In this document: positions 1 through 8,957 of the stretch, piece by piece
How positions within the stretch are numbered: the stretch's first letter is position 1
Layout: every line of letters begins with the position of its first letter
Assembly: GCA_964511535.1 (NCBI GenBank)
Contig: CAZEFW010000057.1
Coordinates: 1 to 48,615 of the forward strand
Direction of reading: 5' to 3'
Length of the DNA stretch: 48,615 nucleotides
Source: CAZCFB01 sp964511535
GTDB lineage: Bacteria; Myxococcota_A; Polyangia; GCA-2747355; CAZCFB01
Made by a program: the position numbers and the translations under genes
Notes under the pieces: model-generated
What the model was told of the DNA's origin: nothing
What the model saw: the letters and a program-made list of their open reading frames with translations, nothing else
Databases searched by the model: none

Positions 1-902
1 ACCATGGCGGTGGTGGTCTTGCCGCAGCCGGAGGGGGCGGCGCCGATGATGTAGGTCTTGCGGCCCTCGGGGCCGGTCATGCCGGTGATGAACATGTGCT
101 CGGACAGCTCGACACCGCGCTTGGTGTAGGTGGCGAGGTCGCAGGCGAAGCGATGGTTGCCCTTCTTCATCAGCAGGGTGTTGCCGGCGTAGGTGCAGAA
201 CATGGAGAAGGTGGTGAGCCAGCTGCGATCCATGAACACGCGGGCGTTGGGCAGGTCCTCGGCGCGGTTGAGGCCCTCGCCGTGAACGTTGGTCAGGAAC
301 AGGCCGGCCCGCTCCACGTCAGCGTCGAAGGTCTCGTACGCGTTGCGGTACAGGATGTTGGCGCTGTGGGTGACGTAGGTGGAGCTCGACAGCTCGATGG
401 CCGGCAGGGTGGCCGGGGCGCCGGAGGGGCCGCGGTTGAAGAAGCCGAGCCAGGCGACCTTGCCCTTCATGATGCCGGCGAAGTGCTCCTGGATGTAGGC
501 GGTGGCCTCGTCACGCACCATCTTCTTGGCCAGCGAGCTGGTCTTCTCATCGGGGTTCACGATGTAGAAGGTGCGGTCCACGATGCGGCCCTGCTCCTCG
601 GGCAGATCGTAGTGGATCGTGTGGTCCTTCATCTTGATAGGCTTCTCTTCGCCCTTCTCGATGGAGGCCTGGCGGATGAAGGCCAGGTCAGCGTCGGAGC
701 CGGTGTTGATGAAGATGCTTTCGGGCTGGCCGATGGCGATGCCGTTGGCGATCTTGATCAGCGCCTCTTCGTTGGTGATCTTCGCCAGCTTGGCCTGGTT
801 GTCCGCGTCCATCTTGGACTTGAGCAACTCCATTGCGTCGGCAAGGTTGTCGATGCCACCAAGTTTAGCCAGAATGTCGTCGCCTTTCTTGAACTCTAGC
901 AC
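1..902 (-). CDS. pckG: Phosphoenolpyruvate carboxykinase, GTP type, 3'-truncated by window edge
   Basis: About 300 N-terminal codons are present; the stop lies beyond base 1. The enzyme interconverts oxaloacetate and PEP with GTP/GDP in the cytoplasm (gluconeogenesis/anaplerosis). The visible end carries EHMFITGMTGPEGRK followed by a P-loop APSGCGKTTTAM, which matches the position of the kinase-1 loop of GTP-type PEPCK (usually PSACGKTNLAM), preceded by a conserved SSSTYVTHS segment. The chosen start is GTG at 900-902, because it has an AAGGAG Shine-Dalgarno 7 nt upstream; an ATG at 917-919 is out of frame and hits a stop at once. The P-loop wording differs from the textbook motif, so this is a divergent member. 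The gene diverges from the YgiQ-type gene across a short gap. Confidence 0.85.
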   Translation of the reverse strand, partial: MLEFKKGDDILAKLGGIDNLADAMELLKSKMDADNQAKLAKITNEEALIKIANGIAIGQPESIFINTGSDADLAFIRQASIEKGEEKPIKMKDHTIHYDLPEEQGRIVDRTFYIVNPDEKTSSLAKKMVRDEATAYIQEHFAGIMKGKVAWLGFFNRGPSGAPATLPAIELSSSTYVTHSANILYRNAYETFDADVERAGLFLTNVHGEGLNRAEDLPNARVFMDRSWLTTFSMFCTYAGNTLLMKKGNHRFACDLATYTKRGVELSEHMFITGMTGPEGRKTYIIGAAPSGCGKTTTAM

Positions 903-966
903 TTTCCACTCCTTTTCATTGAAACAGCGTTCCCTACCTATCTTTTGCTGCACATCCTTGCGTTAA

Positions 967-2808
967 TTGCGCGGACCATACATCGGAGGGGAATTTCGGA
1001 CAACGCCCAATTACGGGTGCTACATTTACCCCTTGTCCCTCCTGCCGCAGACCCAGCCATCTACCACACCCGGAGGCCTCGCGCAGCCGAAATTCCTGCC
1101 GATGACGCGGCGCGAAATGGAGCATTTGGGGTGGAAAAAGCTCGATATCCTGCTGGTATCAGGCAGCGCTTACTGTGATCACCCCGCCTTCGGCGAGGCC
1201 TTGCTGGGTCGGCTGCTGGTGGCCCGCGGCTACCGAACGGGAGTGGTGGCGCAGCCGGATTGGCGGTCGCCAGAGCCGCTGCGTGTCATGGGCCGTCCCC
1301 GGCTCCTGGTGGGGGTCAGCGCCGGCGCGCTGGACTCCATGGTGGCGCACTACACCGCCTTCCGGCGGCCGCGCCGGGATGATCCCTACGCCCCTGGCGG
1401 CAAAGCCGGGGGGCGGCCCAACCGGGCAGCGCTGGTGTACGCCAACCTGTGCCGGCAGGCCTTCCCCGGCGTGCCAGTGGTGCTGGGGGGCGTGGAGGCA
1501 TCCATGCGCCGGGCTGCGCACTTCGACTTCTGGTCGGATCAGATGCGGCGCCCCCTGGGCCTGGACGCCAAGGCGGATCTGCTGTTGTACGGCATGGCCG
1601 AGCGGGCCCTGGTGGAGGCCGCGGACCGGCTGGACCGGGGTGACAGCCTGGACGGGATCCGGGGGTCGGTCCGTACCTTCAACGGCGAGCCCGCGCTGTC
1701 CCGGAGTGCCCGGGCCGAGGAGCTCCCCTCCTTCGAGGCGATCCAGCAGGATCCGACCAGGCTCATGGAGGCCACGCTGGCCCTGGAGCAGCAGGTGCAC
1801 GAGGGGCCGGACGGCCCCTGGGTGACGCAGCGGGTGGGGGAGCGGGGCGTCCTGCTGGCCCCGCCCGCGCCGGCGCTGGAGACCGCGGATCTGGACGCGC
1901 TGTACAGCCTGCCCTTCAGCCGGCAGGCTCACCCGTCATACGGCGATCAGGAGATCCCGGCGCTGGATATGATCCGCTTCTCGGTCACGGCCCAGCGCGG
2001 GTGCGGCGGCGGGTGTACCTTCTGCTCGCTGTCCCTGCACCAGGGCAGGTACTCGGGCTCCCGGAGCAGGGCCTCGGTGCTGGCCGAGGTGAAGGAGATG
2101 ACCCGGCACCCGACCTTCCGCGGCACGGTCAGCGACATCGGCGGCCCCACCGCCAACCTGTGGGGCTCGCGCTGCGCGCTGCCCCCGGGAGACTGGCCCT
2201 GCACCCGCCCATCATGCCTGGCGCCCAGGCGGTGCAAGCACCTGCGGGATCGCCAGGGCGAGTTCCTCGAGCTGCTGCGCGCGGCCGCTGCCACGGAAGG
2301 AGTCAAGCACCTCCGCCTGGCCAGCGGGGTGCGCCATGACCTGGCCTGCGACCATCCGGAGTTCGCCGAGGCGCTGGTCAAGGAGTTCACCGGCGGCCAG
2401 CTCAAGGTGGCGCCCGAGCACACCGAGCCGGGCGTGCTCAGGCTGATGCGCAAGACCCGCCGGGAGGGGTTCGAGCGCTTCATCGAGCGGTTCGAGGCCC
2501 ACAGCGCCGAGGCGGGCAAGGAGCAGTACCTGGTCCCTTACCTGCTGTCCGCCTTCCCGGGCTGCTCGGATCAGGACATGGATCGCCTGGCCGCCTGGTT
2601 CAGGCGTCGCGGCTGGCGGCCGCGGCAAGTGCAGTGCTTCTTGCCCACGCCAGGCACCGTGGCCACGGCCATGTTCGCCGGCGGCGTGGACGAAAAGGGC
2701 CGGCCAATTCATGTGGCGCGAACAGACGCCGAGCGGCGACGGCAGCATGACAAGTTCGGGCTGGGTGAGGGGAGGAGAGAGCGCGGCAAGCGGAGGCGGC
2801 GCAGATAG
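967..2808 (+). CDS. ygiQ: YgiQ-family radical SAM protein
   Basis: Whole-length similarity to the YgiQ/UPF0313 family is visible: an N-terminal FLPMTRREMEHLGW block, a B12-domain-like first half with DHPAFGEALLGRLL, then the radical SAM cluster CxxxCxxC (Cys346, 350 and 353 counted from the first in-frame start), GPTANLWG and KVAPEHTEPGVL. It should bind SAM and a 4Fe-4S cluster in the cytoplasm; the family's substrate is not established. The start is uncertain. TTG at 967 opens the frame, TTG 1033 is an alternative, and the first ATG at 1102 falls inside the FLPM motif, so translation probably begins upstream of 1102. The C-terminus is shorter than in E. coli YgiQ and ends in a short arginine-rich tail. 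Confidence 0.9.
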   Translation: MRGPYIGGEFRTTPNYGCYIYPLSLLPQTQPSTTPGGLAQPKFLPMTRREMEHLGWKKLDILLVSGSAYCDHPAFGEALLGRLLVARGYRTGVVAQPDWRSPEPLRVMGRPRLLVGVSAGALDSMVAHYTAFRRPRRDDPYAPGGKAGGRPNRAALVYANLCRQAFPGVPVVLGGVEASMRRAAHFDFWSDQMRRPLGLDAKADLLLYGMAERALVEAADRLDRGDSLDGIRGSVRTFNGEPALSRSARAEELPSFEAIQQDPTRLMEATLALEQQVHEGPDGPWVTQRVGERGVLLAPPAPALETADLDALYSLPFSRQAHPSYGDQEIPALDMIRFSVTAQRGCGGGCTFCSLSLHQGRYSGSRSRASVLAEVKEMTRHPTFRGTVSDIGGPTANLWGSRCALPPGDWPCTRPSCLAPRRCKHLRDRQGEFLELLRAAAATEGVKHLRLASGVRHDLACDHPEFAEALVKEFTGGQLKVAPEHTEPGVLRLMRKTRREGFERFIERFEAHSAEAGKEQYLVPYLLSAFPGCSDQDMDRLAAWFRRRGWRPRQVQCFLPTPGTVATAMFAGGVDEKGRPIHVARTDAERRRQHDKFGLGEGRRERGKRRRRR

Positions 2809-2889
2809 GAACGCGCCGGGGTGGCGGCTGGTCGCCGCTGGTTGGACAGGCAACGCACGCGGCGAGACGCCGCGTCTACTTCTTCCCCG

Positions 2890-3330
2890 CTAGCGTTTCT
2901 TCTTCTTGCCGGCGTACTTCTTGACCGCCTTCTTGGCCGCCTTTCTGGCCGCCTTCTTCACCGCCTTCTTGACCGCCTTGCGGACCGCCTTCTTGTTGGG
3001 CGCCCTCTTCACGGCCTTCTTGGTGGCCTTCTTGGCAGCCTTCTTGGCAGCCTTGCGGGCAGCCTTGCGGGGGGCGGCCTTCTTCTTCGCGGCCTTCTTC
3101 TTCGTCGCCTTCTTCTTCGCGGTCTTCTTCTTCGACGCCTTCTTCTTCGCGGCCTTCTTCTTCGACGCCGCGGGCCCAGGCTCGGCCCCCACCATGGAGA
3201 TCCAGATGCTGCGGTAGACGTCGTTGTCCTTGATCTCGTCCCACAGCTCCCGAAGCTGAGGCTTGGTGCCCCAGTGGGTCAGGTGGTCCAGAGCGTCGAG
3301 GTAGTCGGAGAGGTCTTTGATCCAGGGCAT
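2890..3330 (-). CDS. Histone H1-like Lys/Ala-rich protein
   Basis: 146 aa in two parts. Residues 1-55 form a short acidic/aromatic region (WIKDLSDYLDALDHLTHW, then WDEIKDNDVYRSIWISM) that I do not recognise. Residues 57-146 are almost entirely Lys, Ala, Arg, Thr and Val in KKKAA/KKAAKKA-type repeats, ending AGKKKKR. Such tails bind DNA or RNA by charge and are known in eukaryotic H1, chlamydial Hc1/Hc2 and Pseudomonas AlgP. A nucleoid-associated or RNA-binding role is therefore inferred, not shown. The tail's repetitive DNA also makes length variation between strains likely. The gene lies alone between the ygiQ-like gene and a secreted-protein gene on the same strand. Confidence 0.8.
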   Translation of the reverse strand: MPWIKDLSDYLDALDHLTHWGTKPQLRELWDEIKDNDVYRSIWISMVGAEPGPAASKKKAAKKKASKKKTAKKKATKKKAAKKKAAPRKAARKAAKKAAKKATKKAVKRAPNKKAVRKAVKKAVKKAARKAAKKAVKKYAGKKKKR

Positions 3331-3391
3331 GTCCGGATTCTCACCGGACCGGGGATCGGGGTCAAAAAACTTGAGCGATAACTGCCAATTC

Positions 3392-4207
3392 CTACATTCC
3401 CGCCTGGAGCGCGTTGCTGTCGGTGACCCAAACCTTGACCCCGGCCGCCAGCTGGGTGGCGGAGAATGTCTGCTTCGCCTGGAACCACTGGGTGCCGCCG
3501 GTGCCGAGGGAGCCCTCGGACGCGTAGGCGGACAGACCCACCGAGTAGAGGCGCTCGCCGGCGGCGTTCTTCTCGTTGGTGGGCCGGACCGAGGTGACGT
3601 ACTCGCTGATGGGCCGGCCGTTGTACAGGCTGCGGTACTTGGCCTTGGCGCCGCCGAGGTCCAGCTTGCGGCGCGAGCCCATGGCCGCGTCCAGCGCGTC
3701 CAGCTTCACGGCGTTGGCAGGGATGTCCAGCTGGATCTGCTTGATGCTGACCTTCTGCGGCAGCCGGTCCCAGGACTGGGCCAGCTTCTTGCCGGTGATC
3801 ACGGTCTTGCCCAGGGCGGCGCGGCAGGCGCGAAACCCGGAGGGGGGACGCACCCGGCGGGCCTTGTTGGCCTGGTTGCTGGCGTGGGCGCTGGCGTAGG
3901 AGCGCTGCTTCTGGCGCAGGTCCTTTGCGGACAAAATCCGGGTCTTGCCGTCGGGCATTCTCACCACGATGGGGGAGCTTGAGTCGATCTTCACCCGACC
4001 CATGTCCCCGGCCCTGGGGTGACGGCGCACGCCGTTTCGGCCGCGCACCCAGTGCTGCTTTCCGCCCCCCTTTTCGGCGTGAAAGGTGAAGGTCCCGTCT
4101 CGGCCCAGTTCGCCGCGCATCACCGCATAACCCTGACGGGCGTGGGCGGGCGCTGTGGGGAGAAGCAGGGTCAAGACGAGCAACGGCAGGGTACGAGTGA
4201 TGGACAT
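3392..4207 (-). CDS. Secreted protein of unknown function
   Basis: 271 aa. The start ATG (4205-4207) follows AAGGAGG with 7 nt spacing, which is why it was preferred over longer upstream in-frame extensions that run through the divergent gene. The N-terminus is a clear Sec signal peptide (MSITRT, hydrophobic LLVLTLLLP, cleavage near AHA-R). The mature protein is basic at first (repeated K/R, one KQRSYASAHASNQANKARR stretch), then a beta-rich C-terminal half with a single Cys (FRACRAALG). No family recognised and no catalytic motif seen. It diverges from the DUF4091 protein gene over 192 nt. Likely periplasmic or extracellular. Confidence 0.75.
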   Translation of the reverse strand: MSITRTLPLLVLTLLLPTAPAHARQGYAVMRGELGRDGTFTFHAEKGGGKQHWVRGRNGVRRHPRAGDMGRVKIDSSSPIVVRMPDGKTRILSAKDLRQKQRSYASAHASNQANKARRVRPPSGFRACRAALGKTVITGKKLAQSWDRLPQKVSIKQIQLDIPANAVKLDALDAAMGSRRKLDLGGAKAKYRSLYNGRPISEYVTSVRPTNEKNAAGERLYSVGLSAYASEGSLGTGGTQWFQAKQTFSATQLAAGVKVWVTDSNALQAGM

Positions 4208-4399
4208 CCGGGGAGCCTCCTTGATGGGTCGAGCTACGATGTGCAAGGGGCGGGCCATCGGCCTTGTTGTCGATTTTTTCAATGATTCCGGACCAGCGCG
4301 CAGCTGACCGCCACGGATTTGGCCATAAATCGGAGGCTGGGGTTTGCCGCCCCCTCGGGATTCGGATGGTATCCTGGCAGGCGACCCTCGGAGGACCCC
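4208..4399. other. Divergent intergenic region
   Basis: 192 nt between the secreted-protein gene (-) and the DUF4091 gene (+). It must hold promoters for both. It contains the AAGGAGG ribosome binding site of the minus gene and the GGAGGA of the plus gene. I see no convincing -35/-10 pair and no repeat. Confidence 0.5.
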
Positions 4400-6430
4400 G
4401 TGCTTCGAACCCTTGTGATTCTGCTGCTGCTCTGCCCCGCCCCGGCCCTGGCCTGGCAGGTGGGCGCCGCGCCGTCCACGCGCAAGCTGCTGCCAGCGAG
4501 CGCCTTCCCTGCCGCGCAGACCGTCCGCATCTCGGCGGCCAAAAACGAATGGGAGGGATTTCAGATCGCAGTGTGGGACGAGGCGGGCGTGTCCGGCGTG
4601 GACCTCAAGCTGAGCGACCTGTGCGCCAGCAGCGGCGCGTGCATCAAGTCGAGCAACGCCCGGCTCTACCGTCAGCTCTACCTGGACATCAAGCTGCCCT
4701 CGCAGATGGGCGTGCCCAGGCACGAGCGGGCGGCCGGGCTGTACCCCGATCCGCTGGTCCCGTTCGTGGACCCTTACGCGGCGGGCGCGGTCAAGGTCGG
4801 CGCTCCTTTTACCCTGGCTGCCGGCGAGCTCGGCGCGGTCTACGTGGACCTGTACGTCCCCGCCACGGCCGCGGCGGGGCTGTACACCGGCACCGCCACC
4901 GTATCCGCCACGGGTCGCGGCCCCACCTCGGTGGTGGTGGAGCTGTATGTCTACGATCTGGTCATGCCGAAGAAGCGCAACATCGCCACCTCCTTCGGCT
5001 TCAGCGTCAGCGGCGTGCGGCACCACCACGGCGGCGCCGGCAAGACGCCTTACCCGTCCTACGACAAGATCGTGCACCGCTATTATCAGGCGCTGCACGA
5101 GCACCGCATCGACCCGACCACGGTCAACGGACCGGTGGAGTTCAAGTTCGACGCGGCGGGCAAGCTGCTGCCCGTGGACTGGACCGCCTACGACAAGGCT
5201 GTGGCCCCCTGGATGGACGGCACAAAGTTCGGCGATGGCCTGGCGGTGACCCGCTTCAACGTGGGGCGGTTCAGGCCCGGCCATGGCCAGGGCTCCATGA
5301 CGGTTGCCCGCTGGCAGCAGGCGGCGAAGGCCTTCGCCGAGCACCTGCAGGCGAAGGGGTGGTGGGACCGGGCCTATGTCTACGGCAAGGACGAGCCGTG
5401 GCTAAAGGACGCGGCCAAGGCGTACGCCCAGATCAACAAGGACGTGGACCTGCTGTTCGCGGCGTCCTCGCTGTGGAAAGGCAAGGTGCTGATCACTGGC
5501 CCCTACGGCAAGGAGATCGACGACGGCAAGGTGGGGATCTGGTGCCCGGTGACGCCCATGTACGAGGACTGGTTCTGGGTCTGGGAGCGCAAGGCGGGCT
5601 GGAAGGAGTACACCGAGCGGTTCAAAAAGGGCGAGGAGCTGTGGTTCTACGTGTGCAACGCCAACATCCCTCCCTACGCCGGCTACGACATCGACACCGC
5701 CATCGGCTTCGAGCCGCGCATCGTCAAGTGGGGCGCCTGGTTCGAGCGGGCCACCGGGTTCCTCTTCTGGCGCACCAACTACTGGGTGGATCGGGACCCG
5801 TGGAACGTCTGGGCCGACGTCAAGACCTTCACCAAGACCATGGCCCGCAACGGCGACGGGTTCCTGTTCTATCCGGGGGACCACGACGGCACCGCCGGCG
5901 GCAAGGGCTCTCCCAAGGGCATCAAGCTGGACGGCCCGGTGCTCAGCTACCGCCTCAAGCAGATCCGCGACGGGCTGGAGGACTGGGAGCTGTTCCGCAT
6001 GGCGGCGGCGCTCGGGGCGGAGGCGTTCGTGCGCAAGCAGGTGCGCCGGGCGTACAGGCGCTTCGGCGACCTCTTCATGGTGAGCTGCTCCAAGAAGTAC
6101 TTTTACTGCCCGGACGATCAGCCCTGGACCCTGGACGGGGAGGTGCTGCTGGACGCGCGGGACATGGTGGCGCGCAAGGTGATGCACCTGCTCGCGCCCA
6201 CCCGGCATGTGGATCCCGAGGTGGGCCTGGCGCGGTACGGCGGGCCCGCGGCGGCGGCGCTGACCTCCCGCGGCGCGGCCTCGACTTACGAGCGGGTGCC
6301 GCCCGGTTGGCGCGCCGGCGGCGGGTGCAGCGTGAGCGATGAATGGGCGAGGCCTGCGAGCTGGCCCACGCTTGCGCTGCTGCTCGTCCTGCTCTGGCGG
6401 CGGCGGGTGCCGCGGCGCGACCTCAGGTGA
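4400..6430 (+). CDS. Secreted DUF4091 (GH123-like) protein with MYXO-CTERM-like tail
   Basis: 676 aa from GTG 4400, chosen because GGAGGA lies just upstream and the sequence then begins directly with a signal peptide (LRTLVILLLLCPAPALA-W); an earlier in-frame ATG at 4319 would bury it. Residues about 20-180 look like the beta-sandwich that precedes GH123/DUF4091 catalytic domains (KNEWEGFQIAV). The later GDGFLFYPGDHDG and LKQIRDGLEDWELF are characteristic of DUF4091, whose relatives include beta-N-acetylgalactosaminidases. Substrate is not known here. The C-terminus has GGGCS, a hydrophobic LALLLVLLW helix and an RRRVPRR cluster, the layout of the MYXO-CTERM surface-sorting signal. The last 8 nt overlap the 3' end of the CopZ-like gene on the other strand. 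Confidence 0.85.
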   Translation: MLRTLVILLLLCPAPALAWQVGAAPSTRKLLPASAFPAAQTVRISAAKNEWEGFQIAVWDEAGVSGVDLKLSDLCASSGACIKSSNARLYRQLYLDIKLPSQMGVPRHERAAGLYPDPLVPFVDPYAAGAVKVGAPFTLAAGELGAVYVDLYVPATAAAGLYTGTATVSATGRGPTSVVVELYVYDLVMPKKRNIATSFGFSVSGVRHHHGGAGKTPYPSYDKIVHRYYQALHEHRIDPTTVNGPVEFKFDAAGKLLPVDWTAYDKAVAPWMDGTKFGDGLAVTRFNVGRFRPGHGQGSMTVARWQQAAKAFAEHLQAKGWWDRAYVYGKDEPWLKDAAKAYAQINKDVDLLFAASSLWKGKVLITGPYGKEIDDGKVGIWCPVTPMYEDWFWVWERKAGWKEYTERFKKGEELWFYVCNANIPPYAGYDIDTAIGFEPRIVKWGAWFERATGFLFWRTNYWVDRDPWNVWADVKTFTKTMARNGDGFLFYPGDHDGTAGGKGSPKGIKLDGPVLSYRLKQIRDGLEDWELFRMAAALGAEAFVRKQVRRAYRRFGDLFMVSCSKKYFYCPDDQPWTLDGEVLLDARDMVARKVMHLLAPTRHVDPEVGLARYGGPAAAALTSRGAASTYERVPPGWRAGGGCSVSDEWARPASWPTLALLLVLLWRRRVPRRDLR

Positions 6431-6626
6431 CCTCGAAGCCGATCGCCTCCACCGCGGCCTTCATGCGCGCCTCGTCCACCTTGCTTTGCTGGACGTTGAC
6501 GGTCACATCGCCGGTGTCGAGGTCCACCATCACCGAGTTGACTCCGGGCAGCGCCTTGAGCGCCCCCTCCACGGAAGACTTGCAGTGGGCGCAGGTCATG
6601 CCCTTGACGTTGAGGATCCAGTCCAT
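6423..6626 (-). CDS. copZ: CopZ-like copper chaperone (HMA domain)
   Basis: 67 aa, a single heavy-metal-associated domain. The metal loop GMTCAHC has Cys12 and Cys15, and the length and the SVEGALKALPGVNSVMVDLDTG pattern are those of a free-standing ferredoxin-like HMA protein. It would deliver Cu(I) to the neighbouring P-type ATPase in the cytoplasm. It lies 11 nt downstream of the ATPase stop, and its Shine-Dalgarno (TAAGGAG) overlaps that stop codon, so the two are very likely co-transcribed and translationally coupled. The tail overlaps the convergent DUF4091 gene by 8 nt. Confidence 0.93.
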   Translation of the reverse strand: MDWILNVKGMTCAHCKSSVEGALKALPGVNSVMVDLDTGDVTVNVQQSKVDEARMKAAVEAIGFEVT

Positions 6627-6637
6627 CTGTTTGCTCC

Positions 6638-8890
6638 TTACTCCTTGATCGGATCAAAGCGCCTTAGCAGCGCAGCGTTGCTTACCACGGAAACCGAACT
6701 CATGGCCATGGCCGCGCCCGCCAGCACCGGCGTGAGGAAGCCGAGGGCGGCCACGGGGATGCCGAGGGTGTTGTAGCAGAGGGCCCAGAACAGGTTCTGC
6801 CTGATCTTGCGCAGGGTGGCCCGGCTCAGGCGCACCGCGGCCGGGATCAGGCGCAGGTCACCGCGCATCAGGATCACGCCGGCGGCCTCCATGGCGATGT
6901 CCGTGCCGCCGCCCATGGCCAGGCCCAGGTCAGCGGCGGCCAGGGCCGGGGCGTCGTTGATGCCGTCGCCCGCCATGGCCACCAGCTTGCCCTCCGGGGC
7001 CAGGCCCTCGCGCAGCCGCTGCACGGCCGCCGCCTTGTCCGTGGGCAGGACGCCCGACAGCACATGCTGCTCCAGGATGCCGACCTCGCGGGCCACAGCC
7101 CGGGCGGTGCGCTCGTTGTCGCCGGTGATCATCCAGACATGGATGCCCATGGCCTGGAGCTGCCGCACCGCCTCGGCCGAGCCCTCCTTGACCCGGTCGG
7201 CCAGGGCGAGCAGGCCCAGCGGCTGGCCCGCGGCGGCCACCCCCACCACGGTCCGCCCCTCGCGCTCCATGCGGGACCACTCCTGCTGCAGCGGCTCCAC
7301 CGGCACGCCCTGCTGCGCCAGCAGGTCCCGGGTGCCCACCAGCACGGGCACGCCCTCCACCGCTGCCTCCACCCCCATGCCGGGGTGCGCCGTGACGCTG
7401 GCGGCGGCGCCCACCTCGACGCCACGCTCCTGCGCCCCGCGCACCACGGCGCCCGCCAGCGGGTGCTCCGAGGCGAGCTCCGCCGCGGCCGCCAGGGCGA
7501 GGACCCGCTGCTCATCCGCGCCCACGGCGACCACGTCGGTGAGGGTCGGCTCGCCGGCGGTGATGGTGCCGGTCTTGTCCAGCACCACCAGGCCCAGCGC
7601 CTGGGCGCGCTCCAGCTCGGCGCCTCCCTTGAACAGGATGCCCGCCGCCGCGCCCACGCCGCTGCCCACCATCACGGCGGTGGGCGTGGCCAGGCCGAGG
7701 GCGCAGGGGCAGGCGATGACCAGCACGGCGGTCATGGCAAGCAGGGCCCGGGTGAAGTCGCCGGTGACCGCCCACCAGATGCCAAAGGTGAGCGCGGCCG
7801 CGCCGATCACCCCCGGCACGAACCAGGCGGACACCAGGTCGGCCAGGCGCTGGATCGGCGCCTTGGACGCCTGGGCCTGCTCCACCACCCGGATGATCTG
7901 GGCCAGCACGGTGTCGCGGCCCACGCGGGTGGCGCGCACCACCAGGCTGCCGCGGCCGTTGATGGTGGCGCCATAGACCACCGCTCCAGGGCCCTTTTCT
8001 GCGGGCATGCTCTCGCCGGTGATGGCCGCCTCGTCCACGCCGCTGTGGCCCTCCACCACCTCGCCGTCGGTGGGGATCTTCTCCCCCGGGCGCACCAGCA
8101 TCAGGTCGCCCACCTGCACCTCGGCCGCGGGCACCTGGACATCTTCATCGCCGCGCCGCACCGTGGCGGTTGGCGCGCCCAGATCCATCAGGTGGCGGAT
8201 CGCCTCCGAAGTGCGGCCCTTGGCCCGGGCCTCGAGCAGCTTGCCCAGCAGGATGAGCGTGATCAACACCGCCGAGGTCTCGAAGTAGAGCCCGCGGATG
8301 CCCAGGGCCTCGCCCGCGAGCACCCCGGCCACGCTGTAGAGGTACGCGGCGCTGGTGCCGAGCACCACCAGCACCGACATGTTCGCCCCGCCACCGCGCA
8401 GGGCCGCCAGGGCGTCCCGGTAGAACTGCAGCCCGGCGCCGAACTGCACCGGGGTGGCCAGGGCCCACTGCAGCAGCCCGTTGCCGAGCAGGGCGAACAG
8501 CGCGCCCTGAGCGCCGAGCATGTGGCCCGCCATGCCGATGAGGAACGGCGCCGAAAGCACCGCGGAGAGCAGGAAGGTGCGCTCCTGCCGGCGCAGCTCC
8601 TCCTGGCGGGCTCGCCGCTCACGGTCCGGCCCGTCGTCCAGATCGAGCGCCTGGAAGCCTGCCTGGGCCACCCGCTCCTTGATCAGCTCGAGGTCCACCG
8701 CGGCAGGATCGAAGCTCACCGCCGCCCGCTCCAGGGCCAGGTTCACCGTGGCCCCGGACACGCCGGGGACCTTGCCCAGCACCCGCTCGAGCCGGGTGGA
8801 GCAGGCGGCGCAGGTCATACCCTGGATTCCGAGGGTGACCTGCTCACCAGGGGCAGATGCAGGCTGTTCGTCCATTGCAGCGGTTAACAT
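6638..8890 (-). CDS. copA: Copper-exporting P1B-type ATPase
   Basis: About 750 aa inner-membrane ATPase that exports Cu(I). From the N-terminus: one HMA domain with GMTCAACST; a run of membrane segments; the actuator domain with TGESMP; the metal-site helix with CPC in ACPCALGLATP; the phosphorylation site DKTGTITAGEPT; the hinge GDGINDAPALAAADLG; and a last helix with MSSVSVVSNAALL, the Cu+-type signature. All key residues are present. ATG 8890 is the first ATG; ATG 8875 (MDEQPAS...) is equally possible and a TTG lies at 8914. None has a good ribosome binding site. It is first in an operon with the CopZ-like gene. No CueR- or CsoR-type regulator gene is adjacent. Confidence 0.95.
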   Translation of the reverse strand: MLTAAMDEQPASAPGEQVTLGIQGMTCAACSTRLERVLGKVPGVSGATVNLALERAAVSFDPAAVDLELIKERVAQAGFQALDLDDGPDRERRARQEELRRQERTFLLSAVLSAPFLIGMAGHMLGAQGALFALLGNGLLQWALATPVQFGAGLQFYRDALAALRGGGANMSVLVVLGTSAAYLYSVAGVLAGEALGIRGLYFETSAVLITLILLGKLLEARAKGRTSEAIRHLMDLGAPTATVRRGDEDVQVPAAEVQVGDLMLVRPGEKIPTDGEVVEGHSGVDEAAITGESMPAEKGPGAVVYGATINGRGSLVVRATRVGRDTVLAQIIRVVEQAQASKAPIQRLADLVSAWFVPGVIGAAALTFGIWWAVTGDFTRALLAMTAVLVIACPCALGLATPTAVMVGSGVGAAAGILFKGGAELERAQALGLVVLDKTGTITAGEPTLTDVVAVGADEQRVLALAAAAELASEHPLAGAVVRGAQERGVEVGAAASVTAHPGMGVEAAVEGVPVLVGTRDLLAQQGVPVEPLQQEWSRMEREGRTVVGVAAAGQPLGLLALADRVKEGSAEAVRQLQAMGIHVWMITGDNERTARAVAREVGILEQHVLSGVLPTDKAAAVQRLREGLAPEGKLVAMAGDGINDAPALAAADLGLAMGGGTDIAMEAAGVILMRGDLRLIPAAVRLSRATLRKIRQNLFWALCYNTLGIPVAALGFLTPVLAGAAMAMSSVSVVSNAALLRRFDPIKE

Positions 8891-8957
8891 GGGGCCGACG
8901 CGGCCGTGACGCAAGTGGGGCGCCGAAGGGGCTGCGCGCGCGCCCTCCCCTACCCCA

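Noticed and set aside
3392..5344. Long minus-strand frame of 650 codons covering the DUF4091 gene region
   Set aside because: Only its 3' part (3392-4207) has a ribosome binding site and signal peptide. The rest is antisense to a clear DUF4091 protein and low-complexity.
7064..8887. 607-codon plus-strand frame opposite copA
   Set aside because: His/Ala/Gly-rich antisense frame typical of GC-rich third-position bias; copA has all ATPase motifs.
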